NCBI RefSeq assembly: GCF_947507565.1 | Contig: NC_089186.1 | Span: 2,604,001 to 2,668,000 of the forward strand | Source of the DNA: Oscarella lobularis | Lineage: Eukaryota; Porifera; Homoscleromorpha; Homosclerophorida; Oscarellidae | Direction of reading: 5' to 3' | DNA: 64,000 nt | In this document: positions 1 to 12,500 of the stretch, one piece after another | Numbering within the stretch: position 1 is the stretch's first letter | How the letters are laid out: each line of letters begins with the position of its first letter | Made by a program: the position numbers and the translations under genes | The notes under the pieces: model-generated | The model's database searches: none | Seen by the model: the letters and a program-made list of their open reading frames with translations, nothing else | What the model was told of the DNA's origin: nothing

Positions 1-3000
1 TTTATTCCTAATTCAATGCGACTCTCCACCACATTGTCGTCGACAATTCTTATTAATTTGACGCCGTCTTTCCAAGCCTCGCGACTTGTCGGCTTAGCCA
101 TGCGAGAGCAGCGAGATTGAAAGACGACGAATGATGACGGCGAGATGATATCGACGGAGAGAGAGCATTCGTATCGCTGGCCACGATACACGTCAAACAT
201 TGCGTCTTCGACCCAGGAGCCTTTAGGAATTGAATGCTGAAGTAGAGCGGGAATCTGGAACGTTCCGGGTGAGTTTTCCACCTCAATGCAAAGATCTAGA
301 CACAGAAGAACCCAAATCGCTTCTTCAACTGTCACCGTATATAAAGATGGTGTTCCCCTCTTCTTGAGGTCGTCCTTAAATGCTCTCAAAGCCGACTCGA
401 TGTCTTTTAATGACACTTCGCCAGATTTCTCAGACGGCATGCCGAAAGGGAAGTAGGGTGGAGCGAGGAGTGGACCAACGACATTATGACACAACCAGAG
501 TGGTCGAGGACAAATTTGAGGACCCAGATTCACAATCTATGCCAAAATAATAATATGAAGTAATAATAGTTTGATTACTTACTATTCCAGACGAGTCAAG
601 ATATTCAACGGAGACTTTCCTCTCGTCTTCATTTAAACGGATGCCAACATCTTCAACAACCCACTTCTCAAATTCTTTTAACGTCAGAAAATTGTGCAAT
701 GGCGACTTCCTTTTCTCATCAGGAACACAGAGATTCTGTTCAATGGCATGGCAAAGTTTGGGCACGCCATCGGCTTTCTGCATATGAAAATAGCGCTCAA
801 ATTAAATATTTAGGCGACTAGGTGACTCACTCTACCTCGAGCATATTTTCACGAATTGCTTTGAGCCTTTCGCGGAAGTCGTTCATGCGAACTGAATTGC
901 TTTTACTGCAATCCATTTCGAACATGTGTAAAATTTCAAAAGTGTCCTTGAACTCTTCCTGGAGAGTTTCAAACACTCGTTTCAGCTGGAAACTTACTTC
1001 ATTTCCCGTCTCCTCTTCAAAATCAATTAAATTGAAAATGATCAAAAGACGAAGACGTGACGTCATACGAGAGGAAAGGGTGCGAAGCGCAGCCTTTACG
1101 AACGCACACCAATAGCGCCCAATCTCAAGAAGAACGATTTCTGACGTCATCTGTTGCCCATGGCGAAAGCGAAGAACAAGAACGAAGATTGTATTGTATT
1201 GGCGGAAGAAGAGACCGTGTGCACTGTGGAATGTTGGTTGAGCACCAAAATCCCACGTCGATCCTTTGCCAACTCCCCAAATTTCACAATTGTGAATTTG
1301 CACACCTGGAGTGCGATCTTCTTCTCTGGGAAGGGATTGATTGAGTTGAAGAAGAGAATTCACCAACGTCGTTTTTCCCGCCATTTCATTTCCAATTACG
1401 CAAAATTTAATCGAATCCTGACGAACAAATTCTCGTCGAAGAACGGAAAATCGGGCAGCGTCCTATTAATTTAAATACATACGGGAACTGAATCAAAATG
1501 ATGACGTACGTAATGCGTTCGAAGGACAGCTCTTATTTCACCATCCTGTGCCAACTCATAAGGTGCCTTTCCGTTCTGAAATTCACGTTTATAAATTATT
1601 TTCAATTAGGAATAAAATCACGTCACCTGATCGTGAGACGTGACGTCAACACCCTTCTTAATCAATAGATCAATAACTGATGCGTCTGCGCTTAAAACTC
1701 TTTTTGCAACTATATGCAATGCATTTTGTTTGTTCTACAAAGATTTGAATAGAGAACGATTGAGAAATGAGAATTCTGACTAACCTTATTTCTGACAGAG
1801 ACATCAGCTCCTAATTCAATTAGTTGCTGAATGACAAGGAAAGAAGAATGATGATTACATGCGTACAATAAGGGTGTCGTTCCCTCCTAAAAATAGGATT
1901 AACAAACAAAAATGAAAAATATCGTAAGAATGCGACCTCATCAACAGAATTGATATCAATGCCTTTCTCATTGACAAGATATCGAAGAACATCTTTCACT
2001 TCGACATCTTCACACTTTGAAGGGAGGGAGGCATAAAACAAAGCCGTCTGCCGATCCTGAATAAAAAAGACGGCGATTTGACGATTGAATTTGTAGCAAA
2101 TAAACAACATCTCACGGGACGTTTTGCTTGACAGTTTGCTCCTTTTTCATCCAAGAAGCGAACTTTGGTTGATCGATTGATGGAACTTTGACACGCCCAC
2201 ATAAAAGGCGTTTGGCCTCCCTGAAGATGAAATAAGAATAAAAGTATCACAAGTGAAATCTTCTAACCTTGTCGACGCTATTGATATCAGCCTTGTGTTC
2301 CACAAGCCATTTCGCTCCAAAAATGCTTCCACTGAAGCAGGCACGATGCAGAGGAGTGAACCCATACTATTACAAATATTGCACATGTAGCAAAAAAAAG
2401 CACATCATGTATCACCTTTTCTTCAATAGCATTGACACTCAATCCTTTTTCATTAACTAGATGATGAAAAATCTCATTTGCTTTTTCAGATGAAGAAAAT
2501 TGATTTTGAGCCCCCCAAACCTATAAATCAAAAGTTATTGTTGCGAGAGGGTTGATATCAATTCTGTTACAATATCAAATGGTGACAAAATGTAGCCATG
2601 TTCTTCGAGACAGACCATTTTCTTCATTGTGTCAACGGAACTTAAACACGCATAATAATATGGCGTACGTCCATACTAAACAAGAGTGATGAGTGAAACC
2701 ATATGAAATCAATTCCAACTCATACAATGTCTTTCACGTTGATATTTGCACCGTGAGTGACAAGCCATTCAACGCCAAAAATATTTCCCCACTGACACGC
2801 ACAGTGAAGTGGGCGGAGTCCACCAAAAAACTGCATCCACGCATCAATTAATTTACCAATCCAAAACGTATTCATACCAGTGATTCCTCTTCAGTGTCTT
2901 GATTGTTTTGCCCAAGCGCATAGCTGAGCCATTCATCGGCTAATTCCGCCGAATCAAACTCTCTTCCCGCCCCATAGTGAATTAATGACAAGCCCAAGTC

Positions 3001-3374
3001 GTACTAACGAAAAGGAGAATAGAATGGTCTGCCGGGATCAAAAACGCGACCATTTCATACCTGATCAGATCGAAATCCTTTTTCTGTAGAAAGAAAACGG
3101 CGCAATTCATCCTCATTTCCCCGCTTCTCGATTATCTTGGCCAATCGATCGATCGTGGAACGAACAGACGAGATCCCTCTCTGCCTCTGCGCAAACAACA
3201 AGTCTTTGCCAATAACAGTTTTAGAAGAGCGAAATCGTTTCGCGAAAAAACCAATCTCATCTTAAAAGCGACAATCTTGCTGTTCGATCGCACTCTATTA
3301 ATCGACCATTACCGCCTTACAAGCAGCGGTTCCACGTCTATCTTCGCTTTTTTCGCCGAAGAGAATCTACTCAT
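1..3374 (-). CDS. Ank-Roc-COR(-Death) protein, array unit 1 (3' end cut by window)
   Basis: Start exon 3321-3374 encodes MSRFSSAKKAKIDVEPLL and ends at a GTAAGG donor; it is spliced in frame to RQRGISSVRSTIDRL. Ankyrin exons follow between about 3150 and 1560, one repeat per exon, for example YGFTPLHRACFSGS. The Roc exon (about 830-1475) has the P-loop GNEMAGKTT, the switch II motif DFGAQ and a G4-like FNLID. COR starts at about 590-780 and runs off the window at base 1, so the death domain is not visible. By family knowledge Roc-COR is a GTP-regulated dimerising switch and the ankyrins bind a ligand or partner; the actual ligand is unknown. No kinase exon is seen upstream, unlike DAPK1. No lesion was found in the exons I translated. 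Confidence 0.85.
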
Positions 3375-3387
3375 CACACATATGATG

Positions 3388-3399
3388 TGCGCATGCGCG
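3388..3399. promoter_or_regulatory. NRF1-type palindrome, unit 1 promoter
   Basis: TGCGCATGCGC lies 14 bases upstream of the unit 1 start ATG. A divergent plus-strand ATG lies about 60 bases away on the other side. The same motif is at the same place in every array unit. NRF1 sites are common in animal CpG and bidirectional promoters, so a shared promoter is likely. Confidence 0.6.
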
Positions 3400-3450
3400 A
3401 CGTTTAATAATTTCGATGCCCGTATAGTATTGACCCAGCGCGCCACGCCC

Positions 3451-4580
3451 TCATAATGTCAAGGAAAGGAATACAGAAGAAACGTCATCCCCTCTCAAAT
3501 CTTGATTACTTTGAACACAATCCCTCAATCGATGAGCCTTCTCGGACTTCTTTACCTCCAGTCGTCTTCGGAAGTGCGAATTTATCTTTATACGAGCTAA
3601 ATCTGGTTTGCGCAGATCGCCATGACAACAGCTGCTGTGGTGAAGAGAACGACAAAATGTGTCAACTTTGAATTCTGGATCTTGATTGGCCTTCCAAAGT
3701 TCCGCTTTATAACCCTTCAATTCGTCCGCTAAAAGAAACAAAATTAAAAAAGTACAAATGAATTGTTTATTTAATTAACCTTCGTTTGAATTTGAAAATG
3801 AACCAATGATAAATCGAGTACAGAGAGCTCAAAAATCATATAAGGAAATAGAGATCGCCTTATAAGAGAACACGTATATTTAAATATTTTTATTAAAACT
3901 TAATTTTACCTGTCCGAAGACGTATAGTGTTCCCAGAACGCCTCCAAATCTTCCTCCCAAGACGTGAGAAAGAACGAAGTAGACGCCACCTGGACCCACT
4001 TGAACTCGAGAACATAATCCACTCACAGAGAACGTTGTTATAAGAGCCACGCCCACTGTGAGAAAAATCATGAGAGCCGAGAGACCAAGGCCAGCATTGT
4101 CCCTTAGAAAAAATTCAATTAATAAATTCAATTATTTATTATTTGTGAGAGAGGTTTCTTACGACCATCCAACCGGATCTGAGAAAGATTACGACTCCAA
4201 AAATGTTTAGGATGCAAGATGTAAAAACGCCTGGAATTCAGATTATAAATATGCATTTATGACGTCGAGGCGTTTTCTCACCGTCCCACGTTCCGAAACG
4301 AATTGGTTCGCGTATGAAAAAGTTTGTTTTCCACCACGGTTTGTCCTTGTCCTGTGTATGAGGAAGCTAAGCGTGTGGGGGCGGGGCTCTCCTTCGATCT
4401 TACCTCGTGTAATTCGCGAAATAGCTCGCTTTCCTCGTCGTCGATCGCTGTTACGCGAATTTGAGGCGACGATCTTCCGCTTGAGCGACGTTGCGACGCG
4501 GGCGTCGACTCGGGCGACAAGGAAATCGGAGGAAACGGTTCGAGTTCCATCGTTTCCGCCATGGGGGCCCCGTTCGACAT
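3451..4580 (-). pseudogene. SLC12A8: Truncated SLC12A8-like fragment 1
   Basis: Minus-strand exons read: N-terminal tail (AETMELEPFPPIS to FRELHE), then DKDKPWWKTNFFIREPIRFG, then TM1 ([20 protein letters not shown]), then TM2-3 (NAGLGLSALMIFLTVG to GGVYFVLSHVLGG to LYVFGQ). This is the cation-chloride-cotransporter fold and matches SLC12A8 best (PWWKT, FGTWDGVFTSC, LYVFGQ). The next recognisable exon, DELKGYKAELWKANQDPEF, is the loop before TM6. The TM6 stretch VFFTTAAVVMA continues in another frame. TM4-5 and TM7-12 are absent and unit 1 begins directly downstream. It cannot make a transporter. The TM1-3 exons remain open, so a short or chimeric product is not excluded. Confidence 0.75.
3456..3671 (+). 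CDS. Small divergent ORF, copy 1
   Basis: An ATG ORF of 71 residues beginning MSRKGIQKKRHPLSNLDYF starts about 60 bases beyond the NRF1-type motif, facing away from the Roco gene. Its start and the LSNLDYF segment recur in most units, including the diverged unit 2. It overlaps, in antisense, the frame-broken SLC12A8 TM6 exon, so its preservation may only reflect recent duplication. I do not recognise the protein. Coding status is uncertain. Confidence 0.25.
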   Translation: MSRKGIQKKRHPLSNLDYFEHNPSIDEPSRTSLPPVVFGSANLSLYELNLVCADRHDNSCCGEENDKMCQL

Positions 4581-5004
4581 TTCTCGTTCTTTACTGCTTT
4601 GATTGCAAGGTCATCTAGAGAATACGAATACGTTTTAGATCTATTTATCAACCGATGAGCCTTGTCGTACTTCTTTACCTCGATTCGCCGCGTCTTGAGC
4701 TAGGCCTAATTCGCTAATGTTTTCGCACTGAACACTTTAGGAACCAAGTAAACGACCTAAGCATGCGTAAAACGAATGGCGGAATCGTGTACGAAAAGAA
4801 GAAACCCTTACTTCCTTGGTGATGCCTATTTATCGGGATCACGTGGTATTTCGAGATATCTAAGAGGAGTGTATAGAATCAATGAAAATGAAACATCGCT
4901 AAAACAGACAAAATAACTAAAAAATTTACACGTACTTACTTGAGTACAGTTCTGCGCAGCTCTTCGTATTTCTTTTTGATAAGAGATCTGTTCACACCAA
5001 CCGC

Positions 5005-8000
5005 CTATAAAGCCGCGAGGAGCTGGCCTACGGTTCGTAGTTTTTCCGCGTTCCACGCCTCTAGCACTTCGAGCATGTGCACGAAGTTTCCGCCGTACGG
5101 TTTGCGAATGTCTTTAATTTTTTCAAGGCCGACGAGAAGGCAGCCAAGATCTTCCCATTTTGATCCTTTGAAGGCTGCACACGTTTTCATTAAATCCTCT
5201 GATACGAATTCCTCATCCGCCGGAAAGGTAACTGAAAAAAAAGAATTTTAGAAAAGACAATTTAGGCTTGCAGTTCAATACCAGGCAACGCGGCAACGTG
5301 TGGAACTGCGTCCTCCTAAGAGAAGCAAACCACTGAATAAAAACTAGGACCAAAACATTGAGGACCTTACCTTTGTGGGATAGTCTTGTCTCATTTCACC
5401 AGCAATAGGAGATAATGAGATGCTCCCTCTTCGAGAGGCTGCAACCTAGAATCATGAATTCTATATAGAGAACAAATATTGAATTCCAAATACCTCTTCT
5501 TCAGTCAATATATACAAATCTCGGACGGAAGAATGCTGACCATTCCCCGGACGAACCGAAAACAAGACGTGGTTGAAAGCCTTCTTTTCTACCTTCTTCT
5601 CTACTTCAGCCATAGAGTAGATTGCCGGATCTTCGTCGAGTTGCTTAAGGTGCTTGCTGTCCAAGTAGAACCAGTTTAGAATAACTCCCGGGCTCCTCTC
5701 GTCGCACACTCGCATTATCATGTCTCTAATTTCGGCAAGGAACTCCTTCGCCACTTCCTCACACGCTTTTTTGCTTGACCATCGAAGAACGATGTCGATG
5801 CAACAGTGTCCCTTCTTTAGTCCTAATTCAATGCGACTTTCAACGACTTTGTCGTCAACGATTCTTACTAATTTGACGCCGTCTTTCCACGCCTCGCGTC
5901 TCGTCGGTTTGGCCATGCGAGAGCAGCGAGATTGAAAGACGACGAATGACGACGGCGAGATAATATCGACGGAGAGACAGCACTCGTATCGCTGGCCACG
6001 ATACACGTCAAACATTGGATCTTCAACCCAAGCGTCGTGACGAATTGAACGTTGAAGAAGAGCGGGAATCTGGAACTTTCCGGGTGACTTTTCCACCTCA
6101 ATGCACAGATCTAGATGAAGAAGAACTCGAACCGCTTCTTCAACTGTGACTGTATACGAAGACGGTTTTCCTCTCTTCTTGAGGTCGTCCTCAAATGCTC
6201 TCAAAGCCGATTCGATGTCTTTTAATGACACTTCGCCGGATTTTTGAGACGGCATGCCGAACGGGAAGTAGGGCGGAGCGAGGAGTGGACCGACGACGTT
6301 ATGACACAACCAGAGCGGTCGAGGACAAATTTGAGTACCAAGATTTACAATCTACGTGACAATAACAGCATGGAATTTTAAGAGCTTGATTACTTACTAT
6401 TCCAGACGAATCAAGATATTCAACGGAGACTTTTTTCTCGTCTTCATTTAAAGTGATGCCGACGTCTTCAACAACCCAGTTCTCGAAATCTTTTAGCGTC
6501 AGAAAATTGCGCAAGGGAGACTTTCTTTTCTCGTCAGGAAGACAGAGATTCTGTTCAACGGCATAGCAAAGTTTGGGCACCTCATCGGCTTTCTGCATGC
6601 GAAAACTCAAAATTAAATATTTAGGCGACTAGGTGACTCTACAGTACCTTGAGCATATTTTCACGAATTGCTTTTAGCTTTTTTCGAAAATCGTTCATGC
6701 GAACTGAATTGCTTTTACTGCAATCCATTTCAAACACGTGTAAAATTTCAAACGTGTCTTTGAAGTCTTTTTGGAGAGTTTGGGCGACTCGTTTTAACTG
6801 GAAACTTACTTCAACTCCCGCATCCTCTTCAAAATCAATTAAATTGAAAATGATGAAAAGACGAAGACGTGACGTCAGGTTGGAGAAAAGCGTGCGAAGC
6901 GCAGCTTTCACAAATGCACACCAATAACGCCCAATCTCAAGAAGGACGCTTTCTGACGTCATCTGTTGCCCATCGCGAAAACGAAGAACAAGAACGAAGA
7001 TCGTATTCGATTGTCGGAAGTAGAGACCGTGTGCGCTGTGGAATGTTGGCTGTGCACCAAAATCCCACGTCGATGCTTTGCCCACTCCCGAAATTTCACG
7101 ATTATGGATTTCAACCCCGGGTGTGCGATCTTCTTCTTTGGGTGGGGGAAGACCAAGTAGAAGAAGAGAATTCACGTACGTCGTTTTTCCAGCCATTTCG
7201 TCCCCAATTACGCACAATTTAATCGAATCAGGACGAACCATTTCTCGTTGAAGAACAGAAAATCGGGCGGCGTTCTGTTAAAATAATTACATACGGGAAC
7301 TTAATCAAAATGATGACGTACGTAATGCTGTCGAAGAAGAGCTCTGATTTTACCTTTCCTTGCCACCTCATAAGGTGACTTTCCGCTCTGAAGATCACGT
7401 TTATAAATTCTTTTCATTTAGAATGAAAACACGTCACCTTGTCTTGACACGTAACATCAACACCTTTCTCAATCAATAGATCAATAATTGATTTTGTCAT
7501 ATCATCGTTCTTTGCAGCAATATGCAATGCATTTCGTTCTTTCTACAAAGATTTGAATAGAGAACGAGTGAGGAATGAAAATTCTGACTAACCTTATCTC
7601 TCACAAAAACATCAGCTCCTAATTCAATTAGTTGCGGAATGACAAATAAAGAAGGACTTTCATAACATGCGTACAATAAGGGTGTCCTTCCCTTCTAAAA
7701 ATAGAATTACCATACGAAATGCGCAATATTGTAAGAATGTGACCTTATCAACAGAATTGATATGAATGCCTTTCTCAACGACAAGATATTGAAGAACATC
7801 TTTCACATCATCTTTATAGTTTGAGGGGCGAGTGGCATAAAACAAAGCCGTCTTCCCTTCCTGAAGAAAAGAGACGACGATTCATTGATCAACTTCGTAG
7901 CAAATAAACAACATCTCACGTGATCTTTTGCTCGACAGTCAGCTCCTTTTTCATCCAAGTAGCGAACTTTCACCAAACGATTGATGGAACTTTGACACGC

Positions 8001-9178
8001 CAACATAAAAGGCGTTGTGCCCTCCTGAAGATGAAATAAGAATAAAAGTATCACAAGTAAAATATTCTAACCTCGTCGACGCTACTGATATCAGCCTTGT
8101 GTTCCAAAAGCCATTTCACTCCAAAAATGCTTCCAAGCCAGCAGGCACGATGCAGAGGAGTGGTCTTATTCTATTACAAATATTGCACATGTAGCAAACA
8201 AAAGAACGTCATATAACACCTCTTCCTCAGTAGCGTTGACGCTCAATCCCTTTTCATTGACAAGATAATGAAAAAACTCGTCAGATGCTTTAGATGATGA
8301 AAATTGAATTTCAGCTGCAAAAGCCTATTAATCAAAAAAGTTATTGTTGCCAGAGTGTTCATATCATCAATTCTGTTACAAGATCAGCTGGTAACAAAAT
8401 ATATCCATGTTCTTCCAGACAAAGCATTTTCTTCATTCTGTCAACGGAACTTCTTAAGGCATACGAATATGGTGTAGGTCCTTTCTAAACAAGAGAGATG
8501 AGTGCAACCATCAGAAATCAATTTCAAGTCATACAGGGAAAATACTCTCGTTGACATTTGCACCGTGTTTGACGAGCCATTCAACGCCAAAAATATTTCC
8601 CCACTTGCACGCACAGATAAGTGGGCGAAGTCCCCCCTGCATCCCCACATCAATTAATTTACAAGTCCAAAACGCATTGATACCAAACACGATAATTTTT
8701 CAATGTGTTGATTTTTTTGCTTAAGCGTATAGCTGAGCCACTCATCGGCTTCCTCCGCCGTCTCAAACTCTCTTTCCGCCACATAGTGAACTACTGACAA
8801 GTTAGTAGCGTGCTAACGAAAAGGAGAATACGATACAAATAATGTTTGAAAAACGCGAATTCTCCATACCCGGAACTGCTCGGTTCGAAATCCTTTTTCT
8901 GTAGAGAGAAAATGGTGCAATTCACCGCCATTGTCGTCCTCGATTATCTTCCTCAAGCGATCGATTGTGGAACAAACAGACGAGTTCCCTCTCTGCCTCT
9001 GCCAATAACAAGTCTTTGCAGTAACAGTTTTAGAAGAGCGAAATCGTTTCGGTGAATTCTACGGGTTCGTTTCGCGATACCATTTTAGACGCGACAATCT
9101 TGCTGTTCGATCGCACTCTATAAATCTACTTACAAGCGGCGGTTCGACGTCTTTCTTCGCTTTTTTCGCCCTGCTCAT
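5005..9178 (-). CDS. Ank-Roc-COR-Death protein, array unit 2, with premature stop in the death domain
   Basis: Start exon 9134-9178 reads MSRAKKAKKDVEPPL, followed by GTAAGT. The Roc exon (about 6648-7275) has GDEMAGKTTYVN and DFGAQ. COR covers about 5492-6597. The death domain (from MKTCAAFKGSKWEDLG) stops at TAG 5005-5007, where unit 4 has TTTGAG, so the last helix (VGVNRSLIKKKYEEL) is lost. The old stop would be at 4936. This unit is the most diverged of the array. Its Roc (GDEMAGKTTYVN, EDRTPGVEIHN) is closer to the distal unit 8 than its neighbours are. No SLC12A8 fragment lies upstream of it. Whether the truncated domain still signals is unknown. Confidence 0.8.
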
Positions 9179-9190
9179 CTCACAGAAGTG

Positions 9191-9201
9191 TGCGCATGCG
9201 C
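9191..9201. promoter_or_regulatory. NRF1-type palindrome, unit 2 promoter
   Basis: TGCGCATGCGC lies 13 bases upstream of the unit 2 ATG. It is kept although the surrounding sequence has diverged more than in other units, which argues for function. Confidence 0.6.
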
Positions 9202-9283
9202 TCCGTTTAACAAATTCGATTTAATTATTTTAAGCTTTAACCTCTTCTCCGCTTATAGTGACCCAGCGTGCCACGCCTTCATA

Positions 9284-9388
9284 ATGCCCAGCAAAGGTAC
9301 GGAAGACCGTCAAGATCTCTCAAATCTTGATTACTTTGGATTCCTGTCTTATATAATCCCTCCGAGTCAGCATAATGATTTAATCTAA
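9284..9388 (+). CDS. Small divergent ORF, unit 2 version
   Basis: An ATG ORF of 34 residues starts MPSKGTEDRQDLSNLDYFGF. It keeps the start position and LSNLDYF core of the other copies although the rest has changed, and no antisense SLC12A8 exon is present here. This is the best single hint that the plus-strand start is a real coding start. It remains speculative. Confidence 0.25.
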   Translation: MPSKGTEDRQDLSNLDYFGFLSYIIPPSQHNDLI

Positions 9389-9389
9389 C

Positions 9390-9500
9390 CCCATCTTTTA
9401 GACAATGAAAATAAAGTTTAGAGATACTTATAAACCGATGAGCCTTCTCGAACCTCTTTTACTTCGATTTGTCTTCAAAAGCTGCAAAAAATATTGTCTA
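9390..9500. other. Unit 2-3 spacer without SLC12A8 fragment
   Basis: Only a short remnant of the spacer shared by other junctions remains here (GATGAGCCTTCTCGAACCTC near 9438). The roughly 1.1-kb SLC12A8-like segment present at the other junctions is missing. No gene is seen. Confidence 0.6.
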
Positions 9501-9501
9501 C

Positions 9502-12500
9502 TTACTCCGAGTCTCCAAACAGCTCTTCATACTTCTCTTCAATATTACTACGATCCACACCAACCTCCCTAAACCACTTCAACAGCTGACCAACTGTACG
9601 TGATTTTGCCAGCTTCCAGGCTTCGAGAATTTTGAACATTCGTACGAAGTTGCCGCCATACGATTTACGGATTTCTTCGAGATCTTCCGGGTTGATGAGA
9701 AAAATGCCGATCTCTTCCCATTTTGATCCTCTCACTGAGGCGCACGCTCTCATTAGATTAACGGAAACTGGCTCTCCATCAGCCGGAAAAGTTTCTGTAA
9801 AAGAGTTTAAGATATAGACAGAAATAGACAGTGTAGTCCTAAAAGTCACATACTTAAAGACGACGGCACCGCAACGGACTCAGCTTGTGGACCGGTGTTC
9901 TAAAATGACAGAACAGTCACATAAACGGAATTTATACCGGTAATAGTACTGATAGCCTTACTCTTAAATGTACGGATACTGACTCTTCATCAGTCGGAAA
10001 AGCACCTGAAAAACAGAATTTTAGAAAATAGATCAGCGCAGCCTTAAAAGTTACATACTTGCACGAGGTGGAGAAGACGGCGCCACAACAGGCTCAGCGC
10101 GCGAATCGGAGTTCCAAAGTGACCAAAGAGTCCCAAAAATAGAACTAATAAATTCTGAAAATCTCGTCCATAAACCAACCTGGACAACAATTTTAGATAG
10201 AGAACATATATGAATCTCTCTAAAATACCTCCATTTCAGTCAGAATACACAAATCTTGAACGGAAGAATACCGACCTTCTTCCGGACGAACCGAAAACAC
10301 GACGTGACTGAAAGCCTTCTTCTGTACCTTCGTCTCTACGTCAGCCATGGAGTAGATTGCCGGATCTTCGTCGAGTTGTTTCAGATGCTTGCTGTCCAAG
10401 TAAAACCAGTCCAGAATAACTCCTGGGCTTCTCTCGTCACACACTCGCATTATCATGTCTTTAATTTCGGCCAGGAAATCCTTCGCCACTTCCTCACACG
10501 CTTTTTTGCTTGACCATCGAAGGATGATATCGATGCAACAGTGTCCTTTCTTTATTCCTAATTCAATGCGACTTTCAACGACTTTGTCGTCGACAATTCT
10601 TATTAATTTGATGCCGTCTTTCCACGCCTCGCGTCTCGTCGGTTTGGCCATGCGAGAGCAGCGAGATTGAAAGACGACGAAAGACGACGGCGAGATGATA
10701 TCAACAGAATGAGAGCACTCGTATCGCTGGCCACGATACACGTCAAACATCGCGTCTTCGACCCAGGAGCCTTTAGGAATTGAATGCTGAAGAAGAGCGG
10801 GAATCTGGAACTTTCCGGGTGACTTTTCAACTTCAATGCACAGATCTAGACAAAGAAGAACTCCAATCGCTTCTTTGGCTGTCACCGTATTAGAAGATGG
10901 TGTTCTCCTTTTGTTGAGATCGTCCTCAAACGCTTTCAAAGCCGACTTGATGTCATTCAACGTCACTTCACCGGAGTTTCGAGACGGCATGCCAAACGGG
11001 AAGTAGGGCGGAGCGAGGAGTGGACCGACGACATTATGACACAACCAGAGCGGTCGAGGACAAATTTGAGGACCCAGATTCACAATCTATGCCAAAATAA
11101 TAGAATGGATTAATCAGAGTTTGATTACTTACTATTCCAGACGAATCGAGATATTCAACGGAGACTTTTCTCTCGTCTTCATTTAGAGTGATGCCAACAT
11201 CTTCGACAACCCACTTTATAAACTCTTCTGACGTCATAAAATTGCGCAACGAAGACTTTTTTCTTCGTTAGGAAGACGGAGTTTCTCTTCAATGACATGG
11301 CAAAGTTTGGGCACGCCATCGGCTTCCTGCATGTCAAAATAACGTTTGAATTAAATATTTAGGATATACAGTACCTCAAGCATATTTTCACGAATTATTT
11401 TCAGCTTTTGTCGGAAGTCGTTCATGCGAAGGGAATTGCTTTTACTGCAATCCATTTCAATTACGTGTGAAATTTCAAAAGTGTCTTTGAAGTCTTTCTG
11501 GAGAGTTTGGGCAACTCGTTTCAGTTGGAAACTTACTTCAATTCCCGCCTCCTCTTCAAAATCATTTAAATTGAAAATAATAAAAAGACGAAAACGTGAC
11601 GTCAGATGAGAGGAAAGCGTGCGAAGCGCAGCCTTTACGAACGCACACCAATAACGCCCAATCTCAAGAAGAACGATTTCTGACGTCATCTGTTGCCCAT
11701 GGCGAAAGCGAAGAACAAGAACGAAGATTGTATTGGATTGGCGGAAGAAGAGACCGTGTGCACTGTGGAATGTTGGTTGAGCACCAAAATCCCACGTCGA
11801 TCCTTTGCCAACTCCCCAAATTTCACAATTGTGAATTTGCACACCTGGAGTGCGATCTTCTTCTCTGGGAAGGGATTGATTGAGTTGAAGAAGAGAATTC
11901 ACCAACGTCGTTTTTCCCGCCATTTCATTTCCAATCACGCACAATTTAATCCAATCCTGACGAACAATTTCTCGTCGAAGAACGGAAAATCGGGCAGCGT
12001 CCTATTAATTCAAGTACATACGGGAACTGAATCAAAATGATGACGTACGTAATGCTGTCGAAGGAGAGCTCTTATTTCACCATCACGTGCCACCTCATAA
12101 GGTGCCTTTCCGTTCTGAAATCCACGTTTATAAATTATTTTCAATTAGGAATAAAAACACGCCACCTTGTCTTGACACGTGACGTCAACACTCTTCTTAA
12201 TCAATAAATCAATAACTGATGCGTCTACGTTTGATAAGGTTTTTGCAACGATATGCAATGCATTTTGTTTGTTCTACAAAGATTTGAATAGAGAACGATT
12301 GAGAAATGAGAATTCTGACTAACCTTATTTCTGACAGAGACATCAGCTCCTAATTCAATTAGTTGCTGAATGACAAGGAAAGAAGGATGTTCATTACATG
12401 CGTACAATAAGGGTGTCCTTCCCTCCTAAAAAGAGGATTAACAAACAAAAATGCAAAATATCGTAAGAATGCGACCTTATCAACAGAATTGATATCAATG

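Noticed and set aside
1154-1474. Plus-strand ORF of about 106 codons (MPMAKAKNKNEDC), repeated in most units
   Set aside because: It is exactly antisense to the Roc exon, whose minus-strand frame has clear GTPase motifs. Its conservation follows from the conserved Roc sequence.
3451-4651. SLC12A8 fragment as the true 5' part of a transporter-Ank-Roco fusion gene
   Set aside because: Each Roco unit has its own promoter-like motif, ATG and first exon downstream, and the TM6 exon is frame-broken. No in-frame splice path was found, so I kept it only as a point to test.
10455-10670. Plus-strand ORF of 71 codons (MSLISARKSFAT...) repeated in all units
   Set aside because: It is antisense to the conserved COR exon, with no splice context or start region. 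It is a shadow.
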